Source of the DNA: Rattus norvegicus
Taxonomy: Eukaryota; Chordata; Mammalia; Rodentia; Muridae
Assembly: GCF_036323735.1 (NCBI RefSeq)
Contig: NC_086019.1
Location: forward strand, 235,193,602 to 235,257,601
Direction: 5' to 3'
Length of the DNA: 64,000 nt
Every line of letters begins with the position of its first letter. Position 1 is the first letter of the stretch. Position numbers and translations under genes: made by a program. This document shows positions 43,116 through 55,006 of the stretch, in pieces. Under the pieces are notes generated by a model that was not told the origin of the DNA, made no database searches, and saw nothing but the letters and a program-made list of their open reading frames with translations.

Positions 43116-43117
<2 letters not shown>
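41613..43117. other. Unique sequence, no gene seen
   Basis: Contains the second 31-bp repeat copy. No exon recognised. Confidence 0.5.
42719..42749 (+). repeat. 31-bp dispersed repeat, copy 2
   Basis: Begins GCCTTCGAACCAGTAGGCTT. It differs from 41521-41551 only at the TG/CC pair. Confidence 0.85.

Positions 43118-43163
<46 letters not shown>
43118..43163 (+). repeat. (CT)n microsatellite
   Basis: About 22 uninterrupted CT units. Confidence 0.97.
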
Positions 43164-43168
<5 letters not shown>

Positions 43169-44933
43169 TCCTTCTCTTGATAATTTATGGAAACAAGATG
43201 TGTCAGTTTCTTCTCACTGCTATCAGCCCTCCCCACAAAGTCTATGTTGCTTTAGTTGCTTAAGAAATACAAATGGATTATCTTGCAGCTCTCTAGGTCT
43301 GAAATACAAACTAGCTCCCAGTGGGCTAGAGTCCGGGTGTTACAAGGATGTATTACTCCCCCTGGAAACCCTTTGCCTTGTTCAGCACCCTGAACCTGCC
43401 CCAGTCTTGGCTTGTGACTCCCCCCTCCCACCTCCGGGCAACATCAGGTTGAACCTTTCTCACACTGTCATATTTCTGCCTCCCTTTCCCCTGCCTCTCT
43501 CGTCCACTCAGAAAGACCCTGTGGACTGCATTGGACTCATTTCAATAACTCTCTGCTTTTAGGTTAGCTGATTAGAGACATTAATGTTATTTGTGATCTT
43601 ATTTCTCTTTTGTCATGTAAGCTAACAGTCACCAATTCCGGGGATAGCTAGAGAGGAAGTGTCATTTAGGATGCCATGCAGAGGGTAAGTCCTAGTAGTT
43701 AAGTCCTGAAGTTTCTGGTGCTGGGGTTGGTAGGAAAACAGCACAAGCTAACAAAGGGATAGATTTCAGGGCTAGTTCAGAGCCCACTGCTGTGACATTA
43801 TGGGAAAGGCCATGGCAAGTAGTCACGATGAGGTGAAACCATTTTTTTTTGTTTGTTTGATGGAGGAGTTCCAGGTATGATGATGTTAGGAAACTGATCT
43901 GCATGACCCAGGAGGATTTTACACGCCACCAGGGCTGCAGAACACTTAATGCACTGATGCAGGATGTAAGTTTGCATATGAGCTCTAGGGCATGAGGACG
44001 GAAACCCAGATAACAGGTGACTGAAAATCTTTTGTTCTTTTCTGAGTCCCGTCAGGAACTTTTGTAAGATGCTACTCTCTGCTTCTCTATCTCATGCTAT
44101 CAAATTTAGCGTCTGGCCTTCCCGTATACCAAATTCACTTGGGGAAAATAACATTCTAAACTGCACCGTTATACACTGAAATCATTCTGTCAATCCATCT
44201 ACGTTTGTTCACAACACTTAAGAAGGAAAACTACATCATCGAAGTTCACCAAGAGCCGTTTATGTCACAATCCCTAGACCATATACTGAAGAGTTAGGAT
44301 GTGTTTCCATGTCATGTTTGTAAGATCTGCTTCCATTAGACTCCATTCTGTAATATTTACTATGTAAAGCCTTCCTGGTATTTGAATCATTTTACATATT
44401 TTTTTTTTAGTTTTGTCTCTTTTCTTTTTATTTTATTTCCTTCTTGCATATAAAAATTGTTGGTAGTTACCATGGCGATTCTAATTGATTTCTTTCCCTG
44501 TTCTTTGCAGGCTTTAAAAAAGATTTGCACAATACACCCTTCATATTGTTATTTTTATCTTTGTGAGTCTGTAATGGCCTCTCAAAGGATAAACAAAAGC
44601 AAGCAACAAGAACAGCTGACGCTACCTTGCTTGGTGTCAAAGGCTTAGGGGAGCAGAAGAAAACCCAAGAAGAGGAAGAAGAAAGGCGAGTCAGGGAAGA
44701 CAAGGAGGAAAGGGTCAGAGATCAAAAGTAAAAGTGTGTGTCGCACAAGAGAAAGTTCAGGCACCAGAGGCATCAGCCGTGCATGGCAAGAATGTGCTTG
44801 TGGAGAGGGTGAACTGTGGATATAACTAGAGCCCAGAAGTCCTGTAAATAATGGTGAGGGAGCCAAAGAGGGAAACTAGGTAGGTGTCACTGTTTTTGTT
44901 TGTTTTGTCTTCAGGTAGATCAAAAACTTCCAT

Positions 44934-44936
<3 letters not shown>
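43164..44936. other. Unique sequence, no gene seen
   Basis: No recognised exon. A good 3' splice-site-like tract, TTTCTTTCCCTGTTCTTTGCAG, ends at 44510; nothing around it proves an exon. Confidence 0.45.

Positions 44937-44986
<50 letters not shown>
44937..44986 (+). repeat. (CA)n microsatellite
   Basis: About 24 CA units with one early TA. Confidence 0.97.
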
Positions 44987-44988
<2 letters not shown>

Positions 44989-45304
44989 ACCTATGAGCAT
45001 AGGCTTCCAAGGTGCTCTGTATGTCTGTGACCCCAGGTAGGACCAACTCATAGTCTTACGTTTAGGAAGTTAAAAAGTGTGTTCTTTGGCATGATTGTTA
45101 CTTAGCGATGCCTTTGGTCACCTGCCTTCTACACAAAAGAGAATGATCCAAATGAATGTCGTCATAGAGGTAAGAAAAGCGAAACAAGTTTCTTGGAGCT
45201 CTGGAATGATCTGGTGTGTTTTAGGGTTTTGTATACCTCCGGATCATTTGCATTTTAAATTAGGCCATATACTTACCCAAAGGTAGTAGTTATAGATGTG
45301 GAAA

Positions 45305-45466
45305 ACTATAGTCAGTGAGCCTGTGACCCCAGACCTTGGGAGGAGGAAGTTGGAAGGTCAAGAGGGTAAGGGCATCCACAGTTACATACGGAGTTCAAGG
45401 TCCGGCCTGGGCAACATGAAATCCCGGCTCAACAAACAAACAAACAAACAAACAAACAAACAAACT
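45305..45466 (+). mobile_element. B1-like SINE, diverged, with (AAAC)n tail
   Basis: CCCCAGACCTTGGGAGGAGG, GTTCAAGGTCCGGCCTGGGC and AACATGAAATCCCGGCTCAA match a 7SL-derived SINE; the tail (45431-45466) is eight AAAC units. Confidence 0.65.
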
Positions 45467-45674
45467 CAGCAGGGAAAAAATCCTCTTGCAGTAAATGGTA
45501 AATTCCAGATGTAAACATACAGGAAGAGTTCTAGACAACAAAGATCACGCAGGCATTCTCTCCTCTGTGCTTCCAACTGGCCAAAGCAAAGAGAAAACCT
45601 GTCCACAATTGAGGTTGACATCCCGGAGGTGTAAAGTACTTCCAAGAATTGAAACACGTACATTTCCTCAAGGA

Positions 45675-45985
45675 AAGGATGTATTTATTTTTTTATCTTA
45701 CTTCTGAGATTATAACTCAATTACATTTTCCCTTCACTCCCTCCAAACCCTTCCATATATTCCCCCAACTCTCCTTCAAGTTTATGGCCTCTTTTTTCAC
45801 TCTTATTTTGCTCATATGTTCATATATATTTGCATAGACATCTACAAATACAGCCTGCTAAGTCCATGCCATGTTACGTGTATGTATGTTTCCGGGGCTG
45901 ACCATTTGGCACTGGACAACCAGTTGGTATGCTCTTCCTGGGGAAGGCTACCTCTCACCTTCCCCTTTAATTTTCAATGAAAAAT
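45675..45985 (-). mobile_element. Old L1 (Lx-type) 3'UTR, antisense
   Basis: CACTCCCTCCAAACCCTTCC, TATGGCCTCTTTTTTCACTC, GGGGCTGACCATTTGGCACT and CAACCAGTTGGTATGCTCTT, CCTGGGGAAGGCTACCTCTC are, in this order, the classical antisense Lx L1 3'UTR. Confidence 0.85.
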
Positions 45986-46849
45986 TACAGGATGTTTTAG
46001 TCTACAATGTTCTCAATAACATTCCTGCGAATATGAAGCAGCAAGTTCCACCCAGTTACACTTTAAATATTTCCATCAGTAGGTTTCAAAGTATAACCTT
46101 AGGAGGAAGAATAGCAGACGCCATTACAAGATGGTCAAGAGCCCAGAGGGCCAAAGATTGTGCACACGTATGAGCTCGTTGCCTGGAGAATTATTCTATA
46201 CTGGCCCCCAAAGCTGGAATGTCTAATTCAGGGGACATTTGAACCCCACATGCCCTTCTGTTTGTGGTAAAGTCCAGAGGCTGCATCTATAAGCCACTTC
46301 AGATCCCCAGCTTACAGCAAAGGAGCACCAGCTTGTGTCCTCCACACCTGGATAAAAAAGATCCTGGGGATGGTAAATGTGATTTATTCAAGAAACACAT
46401 TGCAAAAATTACATTACACAGGCTTATGTGAAATATGCGAAGGCTTTGGGAGATAAATGCCTAGAATAATCCACCATGAAACTTGTAGATAGATTCTATG
46501 ACCCTGTTCTTCTGGTGCAAACATAAATGTGTTTCTGATAAATATGTTTTATTACGTTTTGCTTCATAAGATCACCCTATTATAAATTCACAATGGTTAA
46601 AAGAAAAATTTAAGAACCTCTCTTCCTCTGGCAGCCAGAACAAGGTTTTTGAAACCAAAAACATATGTTTAAATTTAGCTCCACATGTGTCAGCTGGCCA
46701 TTGACTGAACACTGACATGTGTTTGAGCTCTAGGGACCCCAAATCTCTCAGAGCAGTAATGCTAAGTAAGGGAGGTTCTTTACCCAGTGATGGAGGACTC
46801 AAAGTATGACTTCCCAAGTCTCTTTTAAAAAAATTACTGTGGGGTAAGT
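45986..46849. other. Unique sequence, no gene seen
   Basis: No recognised feature. Confidence 0.5.
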
Positions 46850-47172
46850 GTGTGATTGCTTGCATGTGTGCACGTATGTATGTGTGGTGTGGGAGGGGCA
46901 AGTATGTACGGTGTGTATGTGTGTGTACATATGCATACATGTGTGGGGTGTGTGTGGCATGGTATGTTATTGTATGTATGTATGTATGTATATGTGTGTG
47001 TTATGTGGTATATGCATGTTATAGTGTGTGTATGTAGTGTGGGTATGTATATGTGCAAGTGTGTATGGTATACATGTGTATGCATCTGCATGTGTATGCG
47101 TATGTGTTGTGTGTGGTGCTTTTATGGCATGGTGTGGCACATGTGTGTATGTTCATGTGTGGGTGCATATGT

Positions 47173-47217
<45 letters not shown>
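46850..47217 (+). repeat. (TG)-rich imperfect simple repeat
   Basis: About 370 bp of TGTG/TATG/CATG alternation, with a pure (TG)n core at 47173-47214. The Cys/Val-rich open frames over it are by-products. Confidence 0.95.
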
Positions 47218-47218
<1 letters not shown>

Positions 47219-47417
47219 GGTGCAGCATGTGTATACATACGGTGGCACATTCACTGAGCTCGAAGAAGACATCAGGTATCCTGCTCTATCCATCACTTGC
47301 CTTATTCTCTTGAGATTGGATAGTTCAATAAACTAAAACTAGACTAATGGCCAGCGAGCCCCTCCTCTGAGCCTCCTGCCTCCACTGCCTTAATACCCAA
47401 CCCCACACTCAGCCTTC

Positions 47418-47499
47418 TCTGTGGGTGCTGGGGATTTGAACTCAGGTCATCATGCTTGCACAGTAAGTGCTGTTGGCTGCTGGGCATTTCCCTAGCCCC
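47418..47499 (-). mobile_element. tRNA-related SINE fragment, antisense
   Basis: GTGGGTGCTGGGGATTTGAA, CTCAGGTCATCATGCTTGCA and CCTAGCCCC match the head of a B2/B4-type SINE in reverse. The following ID element inserted just beyond it. Confidence 0.65.
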
Positions 47500-47514
47500 A
47501 GGCCACTCCTTTTT
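47500..47514. repeat. Target-site duplication, left copy, ID element
   Basis: AGGCCACTCCTTTTT, repeated exactly at 47618-47632. Confidence 0.9.
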
Positions 47515-47617
47515 TTTTTCTTGGTTCTTTTTTTTTTTTTTCCGGAGCTGGGGACCGAACCCAGGGCCTTGCGCTTCCTAGGTAAGTGCTCTACCACTGA
47601 GCTAAATCCCCAGCCCC
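47515..47617 (-). mobile_element. ID (BC1-related) SINE, antisense, young
   Basis: The sense strand begins GGGGCTGGGGATTTAGCTCA, with a Pol III A box (TAGCTCAGTGGTAGAGC) and an intact B box (GGTTCGGTCCC), then an A-rich tail and GAACC. A 15-bp target-site duplication flanks it. ID elements are abundant in rat and derive from tRNA-Ala via BC1 RNA. On the plus strand it shows a polypyrimidine tract, an AG and GGTAAGT, a potential mini-exon at 47548-47581. Confidence 0.95.
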
Positions 47618-47632
47618 AGGCCACTCCTTTTT
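47618..47632. repeat. Target-site duplication, right copy, ID element
   Basis: AGGCCACTCCTTTTT, the partner of 47500-47514. Confidence 0.9.
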
Positions 47633-49774
47633 AATGTTTATGTTTTCCTCCCTTTCTTCTCCATTTGACAAATGCCCTATAGGACAGTGCTCATCGTTGT
47701 CCAGTTCCCTCTTCAGTTTTGCTCATAAAGGGCCATCCCCCCAGTCATCCTTGGCTTACTCAGTCCCGTCTGCTGACTCCACCTTAGGGATGGAGAAGTA
47801 AGCTAACACTCTAGCAGAGGAGAGCCATGCTGTTGCACTATTCACCCAGGGGAAGGCTGACTCCAATTACTCCTCTGCTGGGAAAGTCTGTCAGTTTCAA
47901 CGGAATATTGCCTGTCTTTGGTTTGGACATAGTCTGAGCCAAGTTCAAGACCTTCGTGAATGACCTTGAAAATAAAAACCTGTCGATTCTGTTGTCTAAG
48001 AAGCCAGGATGCTCTATTTAATCCCAGAGCCATCAGGAATCTGCTCTAATAATGCTGGATTTTGCTCTCCAGGACCCTCCTCTCAGGTAGATCTTACAAA
48101 TTCTATTGACTAGAACATATCTGATTAGATATGTTCTGTGGCCTAAGCCACAACCTCCATCCTCCACATGATCAACAGTCCTGGAAATGTGTCTTCTTCC
48201 ATTGTTGCCCTATGAGAATTCTATCTGAAACAACATGGATAGGCCCGTGGGAACTGATGACTCTTCTGGAAAAATCCAGCTTTTGCGGGGATTTTCCGAA
48301 GTTAACAGGAGTCTACCCTGACTCTGTCTGAATTTAGAACCACTGAAAACACAGATAATGGAATTACACAGAGGCCAAAATGTCTGCCTCTCAACACTTC
48401 ATAGACGCTGTCCCCAGGCCATGCATGACTCCCCATCTAACCCTATACAGTACAGATAGAACTGTGTGGGTGTGGCTGTGAGCCCCAGGATGGAATGGAA
48501 AAACTGTGGCAGGGGGACAGATTACAGACCGAAGAACAAATACTGAGACCAGGCTAGCTCAAAAGTTCAGTTCCCAGCAAAGGGCCAGTGTGGCTCGGGG
48601 CACAGTGAGGGGGTAGCAGAAAAACAGATTGGAATTCTTTTGAAACGACAGCAGTCTGGCTGTGTGGGCCGCGCCAAAGACTCTTAAGAGAGGGAAAGAC
48701 CTTTGTCACAAGACTCCAAGTCCTGGGCTGCCCATGTTGGTCAACGGAATCAGCTCTCCATGTCAAAGCCACAGCGGAAGGCATCCGGCTACTTCAAGCA
48801 TATGGCCAGGCCAGAACAGATGCTGAGAGGAAGGAAAACAAGCAAGCTCCCTTCTCTCCTTCATCACTCTCCACATGTTTTAGAACAATTCATTCAAGAT
48901 TCACATAAAGTTAGCTATGGGCTTTTCTAAATAGAGCTCATGTGTCTTAAAAATAAATCCCAGGCTTTTAAAGCCTGTAACTATCTTGTCTGTTATCTCA
49001 TCTGCTGCTTCATCTTTCGTCCCCTCCTTGATCTTCTGTCTGTATGGGGTGTTGCCGTTTCTGCATAGCTTTTAAAGCAAAATTCTGGGTATTTTCAGAG
49101 GTGGGGGAGGGGCGGGAGAATAGATATGTCACGATTTATGTTACTTGCTCGTTTTTTCTGGAAATTAACTCCTTAGCCGCAGGACAAGTTCCAGATACCC
49201 GAGCATTTGGTTTGACATTTTAATTGTATCATTTTTTTTATATCTCTGTGATCATACTTCAGGATGAACGCGCTTACAATTCCCTTTACCGCGGCCTCCT
49301 TACTTTGACTGAAACGATGCTTCTAAGACACACATCTTACGGATCTTGCGATTCATGCTTTAGATCCGGAATTTGCAGCTTAGTGAGGTCTTCACGTACA
49401 CTAACTTTTCAGAGGTGGAAAATGTATAAGAAAAAAAAAAAGTTCTGTTTGACTAAATGCTACATAAAGAAGTGCAAATTTATGCGGAGCGTTTGGTTTG
49501 GAAAGAATCAAATACTCATGCAAAATTTAGAGATCACAAAATTTATAAAATAGAGGAAAACACATAAAATTGGGGGAAAGTCGTTTAAGCTATGCTTTGA
49601 TAAAGCTGTTGTTAATAGACTGGCGTCTACCTTTATAATATTTAATAGCACACTCATCATGTCTATAGATTTGGGGTCTCAGAAACTTAAGTTTTATATC
49701 TTTTTCATTTAACATTGTGAGCATGCTCATGTAAAATGATTCCTAAAATCTTTACTTCCTAATAAGTGTACGTG
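47633..49774. other. Unique sequence, no gene seen
   Basis: No recognised exon. A 109-codon open frame at 49224-49553 has no recognisable domain; the part 49130-49420 contains more CpG than its surroundings. Confidence 0.45.
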
Positions 49775-49950
49775 CACCGTAATGTACATGTATTATGTGT
49801 GGAATCGGTGGCGGTATGCTTAGAGACCAGAGCTGTGACAATACCCCTAGAACTACAGTTATAGGCAGTTGTGATTAGGACCAAACTTCAGTCCTGTGTG
49901 AGAGAAGCACACACTGCAGTCTTAACTACTGAACCATCTCTCCAGTTTCA
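49775..49950 (-). mobile_element. tRNA-related SINE (B3 group), antisense, diverged
   Basis: GTGGAATCGGTGGCGGTATG, AACTACAGTTATAGGCAGTT and CTTAACTACTGAACCATCTC followed by TCCAGTTT are antisense B2/B3 blocks. Confidence 0.65.
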
Positions 49951-51175
49951 CAGGAAATGCTCTTTAATGACAGCATATATAAGAATCTCTCAAGTACTTT
50001 ATTAAGACATTTTTATAGATATAACTTGTTACTTGTTACACGAACATTTTACTGGCTACAAATGTTGTTATAAACATTGTTATATAACATTTTCACTGTA
50101 GTGTATTGTTGGTTACTTCAATAGGAAAGTGTTAGTAGGATAAAAGAATTAATGTTTAGAAAACAAAAGTCCTCTTGATCTTAATTAATAGGCCAAGAAG
50201 TGACTAAAACAACGTTCAAAAGAACAATTACAAACTTACTTTGGGAAATTAAAACAATGTTCAAAGGAACAATTACAAACTTACTCTGGGAAATAGTTTT
50301 GTAGAAACAGGATCAGTTGAAAGCCAAATGAATAATCAAGGTGTTTCCTCAGGAGTGCAGAATCAGGGCAAATGCTGAGAGGTCTGGAATATTTCCTCTC
50401 AGCCATGGTGAGACCCGATGGATAAGACTTCTTCAGCTCAATTGATGTCTTTATGCTGAAATAATTGGTCAGTACCATCCTTATTCATATTGCAATCCAG
50501 ATTGGCTCTTGGCTTGCAATATTTCCCATCTTAGGAAGCACTTCAGATCTCTCTGCAAGTGCCCAGATGACTTTGCACAATCAACAAAGAGCATCGTTTT
50601 TCCCAGCTGCAGGGCCATTGCTGGACTGGAGGTGCCAGAATGAGCGCATGTTCTGGGATGCGGGAAGAGGTTTGACCTAGATCAAGAGAACTCAAGAACT
50701 AAATGTTCATAAGGGGGGACAAGCAACTTAAGAACTGAGATCGACAGCTTCACATGTCACAAACTGAAGAGGAGGGCAATGTATTGACCACTTGGATGTG
50801 GTTATGATAGTGTGTTCTGTTGGATGGGTGGTTATTTCCATTTTTCCACATTTGGCATTTACATTTAAGTTAATAATAACTCTTACCGTTCTATTAATTT
50901 CCCAGTGTATTTTATAGGGCTTTGTTTCTCTTGGGAATGGGGTTACATGTCTATGCATCTATCTCCTGATCCAAGTTCAGATTTGGGTACAGATTAAGAA
51001 AACTTGCAAGGAAAAAAGTCCAAGGTGGCTCAGACCTAGAAAACTCACTGTCATCTCGGTAGTCACCTGAATGCCTTTCTCTGCCTGTCTACAAGGCCAA
51101 GAGAAATTCAGGCACCCTGAGTGGAGCTCTTTGGAAACAAAATTAGACGAACTTTTTCCTTCCTTCATTGTTGTC
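49951..51175. other. Unique AT-rich sequence with a 45-bp tandem duplication
   Basis: No gene recognised. Confidence 0.5.
50206..50295 (+). repeat. 45-bp tandem duplication
   Basis: 50206-50250 and 50251-50295 agree at all but about three bases; both contain GAACAATTACAAACTTACT. Confidence 0.9.
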
Positions 51176-51577
51176 TTAGTCAGGGTTTCTGTTCCTGCAC
51201 AAACATCATGACCAAGAAGTAAGTTGGGGAGGAAAGGGTTTATTCAGCTTACACTTCCACATTGCTGTTCATCACCAAAGGAAGTCAGGACTGGAACTCA
51301 CACAGGGCAGGAAGCAGGAGCTGATGCAGAGGTCATGGAGGGATGTTACTCACTGACTTACTTCCCCTAGTTTGCCCAGCTTGGTCTCTTATAGAACCCA
51401 AGATTATCAGCCCAGGCAGGGCACCACCCATAATGGTCTGGGTCCTTCCCCTTGGATCACTAGTTGAAAAAAATGCCTTACAGCTGGGTCTCATGGAGGC
51501 ATTCCCTCAAGTGAGGCTCCTTTCTCTGTGATAACTCCAGCTTGTGTCACGTTGACACACAAAACCAGCCAGTACAA
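51176..51577 (-). mobile_element. Rodent interspersed repeat, ~400 bp, antisense
   Basis: TGTCTTAGTCAGGGTTTCTG, GGAGGAAAGGGTTTATTCAG, CTTACACTTCCACATTGCTG, TCTCATGGAGGCATTCCCTC and CAAAACCAGCCAGTACA are blocks of a very common murid repeat; the start echoes the end of the repeat at 360-698 read backwards. Family not named with confidence. Confidence 0.65.
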
Positions 51578-53118
51578 TTGTCTTTTGGGAGTTTATAGGC
51601 TATCAAAGAAGATTGTCTAAAGCATGCATGTAACAGAGCGAGTATGATACAAATGCAGAAGAAACAAATATATGATAGAGTGAAGATACCTCATTCATTG
51701 CCTCAGGATGAGTGTCTAGAAAGATGCTTACACTATTTTTTTTAATTCACAGCGTGGTAGGCAGTATAGAAAACTAACATGCACAGAGAGGATACAGGTT
51801 TAAGGGATATGTGCTGGAGGATGCAGAGGTCTGTGTAAATGGGTGGAGAGGGGATAGGGTGCTGTTTACCTGAGGGATTTCAGGAGAGAGGAACGGGAGG
51901 AGACAGAAGAAGGGAACAGAGGGGAGCAGAGGAAGGAAGTTGAAATCTGGCCACGTGCCAACATTTAGAGGTCATTAAGAACCACGCTAAGCAGGTTGAG
52001 AAAGAACAGAGACGTGGCCAGTAAAGCTGACAACATGGAGGTCATGGGTTGGATGATTTATTGTCCGTGTAATTTATAGTTCAATGCACAAGTTTTTTTT
52101 GAGGGTGAGAGGGAAGTTATTAATAATTTGCCAAGACAGTGTGCAAACTGGGTCTGTCCTGGCAAACAAGAACATATGGTCACCCCCTGCCATTGTTGAC
52201 CTTGATAAGACTGGTTTCATTGAAGGTGGAGTAATGGCGATCTGATTGGTGTGGGCTGGGAGGAGGAGGTAGAATAAAACACACAGAAAAAGGAAACACA
52301 GAGGCACTGCTTTGAAGGAAATTTCACAATAAAGAAAGGAGGGGGAAAGTGGGACAGAACTAGAGAGGATTTGAAGCCACAGGAAAGATTGTTTTAAAGT
52401 GAAGATTGTGAGTGTCAGTGTGTGCTAGGGCAGATGATTGAGGAGTAGAAGGGAGTCACTGGAGAACAGAGGGAGATGAGCAGAGCTGCAGAGGGTTTTG
52501 AGGGGGATTCTGTGACCATCTGAGTGACCATTGTTTGGTATGAATAAGACCGATTGCACTGTTCAGTGCAGGGAAGCAAAGTATGTGGGCATGCGTGGGC
52601 ATAAGAAGAAATTTTTTCTTAACTAAAGCAAGAGAGTCTACTCTCTGTGGAAAGTCTCCTTTCCCTCCCATGAGGAGTTCCAGCTTACCACTTGAGGGCA
52701 ATTTTCTTTACAGGCATTAAGAAGATACGTATGAGCTATGGTTTCTCCTGGGAAAATGTCCCAATGTGGAACCTTCTATGCTTTTGCAGCAAATGTAGAA
52801 ATTCTCCCAGGTCCAATTTAGATCAGGCAAAGAAGATGGATATTACACTGGTCAGCAATTGCCGATCACAGTGGGGTCGGCTGAATGTGGACGGCAACAG
52901 TTGTCATTGGTCTTTCAGATTTAGAATTAAGAAATAAAGGAAAAGTGCCCAGGGTACATGGCAATCCAGGTGAGAATCAGTCTTTGATTGGATCCACAGA
53001 ATGTAATTTCTAGTGGGAGTTTTAGCATCTAGGAACTCTGTGACCCTGGGGCTCTAGCTGGGCCTTCACTGCTTTGTGTGGAAAAGGAAAATAGGTATCC
53101 AACAGAACAAAGGCTGTG
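51578..53118. other. Unique sequence, no gene seen
   Basis: Purine-rich patch at about 51850-51945. No exon recognised. Confidence 0.5.
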
Positions 53119-53213
53119 TACACACACACACACACACTCACACACTTACACATGCATGCACACACACTCACACACACATGCATGCACACACACACACACA
53201 AATACACATACAC
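53119..53213 (+). repeat. (CA)-rich imperfect simple repeat
   Basis: CA units interrupted by CTCA and TGCATG. Confidence 0.93.
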
Positions 53214-54582
53214 ATCTTAGGAATTCTAGGAAAATGTAAGCTTCTTAGAGGGGCAGCAGAAAATAAAACACGTAAACGAGCATTTTCAGCGATTAGGTGA
53301 AGAACACAGGAATTAAACAGTTTAGGTGCCAAATAGCATTCTTTCCAGAGTCGATCCCTCTTGAATAGGCTCCAAGCAGGGATAACAGCGAAGTCTATTT
53401 TCTCCTACTTTTCTGAGATAAACTTTCATTTCCCCAGTCAGCCAGGAACAGTTGCTTAAAGAGAATTTATTCATCCGCCAAATAGTACCTGGGCAGCTAT
53501 CTTCAGATGTGCCTTCAGCTACTGCAGGCATTGGCTGTGCACAACAGAGACACAGTGTGGCCCGTTGCCATCGGCCACTTAAGTCATGCCTCTGTAGGTG
53601 CTGCAGGACAACTATGACCTCCACCAAGGACTTCCTGAAGCATGTTCCTCTCCTATCACCTACAGTGTCTTCCCAGCTAATCAGTTGCCTCTGAGAAAGA
53701 TGTGGCTTCTCTCGATTGGTTCTTCTCACTGTTGTGACTGAGTTCTAAAGAACAGGCTTTTTTTTTTAATGGCAGGGGAATACCAATGTATGGGTACAAT
53801 GTTGCAAGATTGAAGACTGGCTACTGTTCCTAGTGACTGATCGTCTGGACCATGCTCCGACCTGTATCCTGGGTTTGTGATATTTATTGCATCCAAACTT
53901 GTTCTTTGACAGTGAGGGTGGTACCAGAATCATGTGCAGACAAAAACTACTTTATCTTGTACTGATAAAGTCAGTTACAGAGAAATGTATACCATGTGAT
54001 GGTTTCCCAGCAGTATCATTGATTTTAAAATTGAAACTGGTTTATTAAACTTTCCTCTATAAACACAATGTAAACTTGGAAAGACTACAGTCCCTAAAGG
54101 ATGGGAGGCTCTACGTTCAGCTCTCAATCAGGATTTATGCTTAGATGCTTAAAGCCTGAGACAGCTGGAGGCGTTTTCAATGCGTTTTCTCCTGCCATTC
54201 AGATTTACTGTATAAGTTGCAGAGACCAAAGGCATCCTGGTGGGACTCATGCTGGATGGTAGAGTTAGCTGGTTTTGATGGTTCAGAGGATGTGTGACCT
54301 CTCACTTTTGGAGGCCTCATTATCATATGTTACATGTATTAGAGTGCACTTATATCACCAATTAAGTGTAATATACATAGAAGAATTGAATTGAATTACC
54401 ACTAACTTGTTGACCTCATGTCACAATTTAGACACATGGAGTCAGAGGCTTGTCATTTCCAGTGATGCTAACTTCATTGTGTACTACTGAGTGGATAAAG
54501 TATATATCTGTTCCACACAGAATGGGTTATAATTTTGCTATTTCCTTTTCTAGTTTTAGAGTCAATGAGTCCCCCACCACCA
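53214..54582. other. Unique sequence, no gene seen
   Basis: A 135-codon minus-strand open frame (53729-53322) has no recognisable domain and no splice context I trust. Confidence 0.45.
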
Positions 54583-54641
54583 CCTCTCTCTCTCTCCCCA
54601 TACATATATATATACATACACACACACACATACATACAGGC
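54583..54641 (+). repeat. Compound (CT)n/(TA)n/(CA)n microsatellite
   Basis: Short CT, TA and CA runs in series. Confidence 0.85.
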
Positions 54642-54811
54642 GCTTGTAAAATTCATGGCCTGGATTTAGGCTTGAACAATGTGCAAAGCTTCAGCTTTGA
54701 AAAACATCAGAGAAGTTTCAGCAGAACATAAATATTTCTTTCTTCCATCCAGATTTCAAATTGTCAGGTCCAGTGCAGCATTTATTTTTTGAAAGGCTGA
54801 TTTGTTTTCAT

Positions 54812-55006
54812 TTTGTGCATGTGTTTGCCTGCATTTATATATACATAACATGTACATGCCTGGGGCCCATAGACCAAAGAGTGTGTCCCATTCCCCAGAA
54901 ATGGAGTTATGAAGGGTTGTGAGTCACCATGTGGGGGGTGGGAACTGAACCCAAGACCTGTACAAGAATAACAAGTGCTCTTACCCCTGAGCCATCTCTC
55001 TAGCCC
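54812..55006 (-). mobile_element. B3-type SINE, antisense
   Basis: GTGCATGTGTTTGCCTGCAT, TGGAGTTATGAAGGGTTGTG, AGTCACCATGTGGGGGGTGG and CTTACCCCTGAGCCATCTCT, CTAGCCC: the reverse complement of a B3 with tRNA-like head. Confidence 0.8.

Noticed and set aside
46834..47336. Several overlapping Cys/Val- or His/Thr-rich frames
   Set aside because: By-products of the TG-rich simple repeat; the same holds for 40153-40509.
47515..47617. tRNA-like sequence with A and B boxes as a possible tRNA gene
   Set aside because: It is an ID SINE: A-rich tail and target-site duplication are present and the cloverleaf is not preserved.
53322..53729. Minus-strand 135-codon open frame
   Set aside because: No domain recognised and an overlapping plus-strand frame of 80 codons is equally open.
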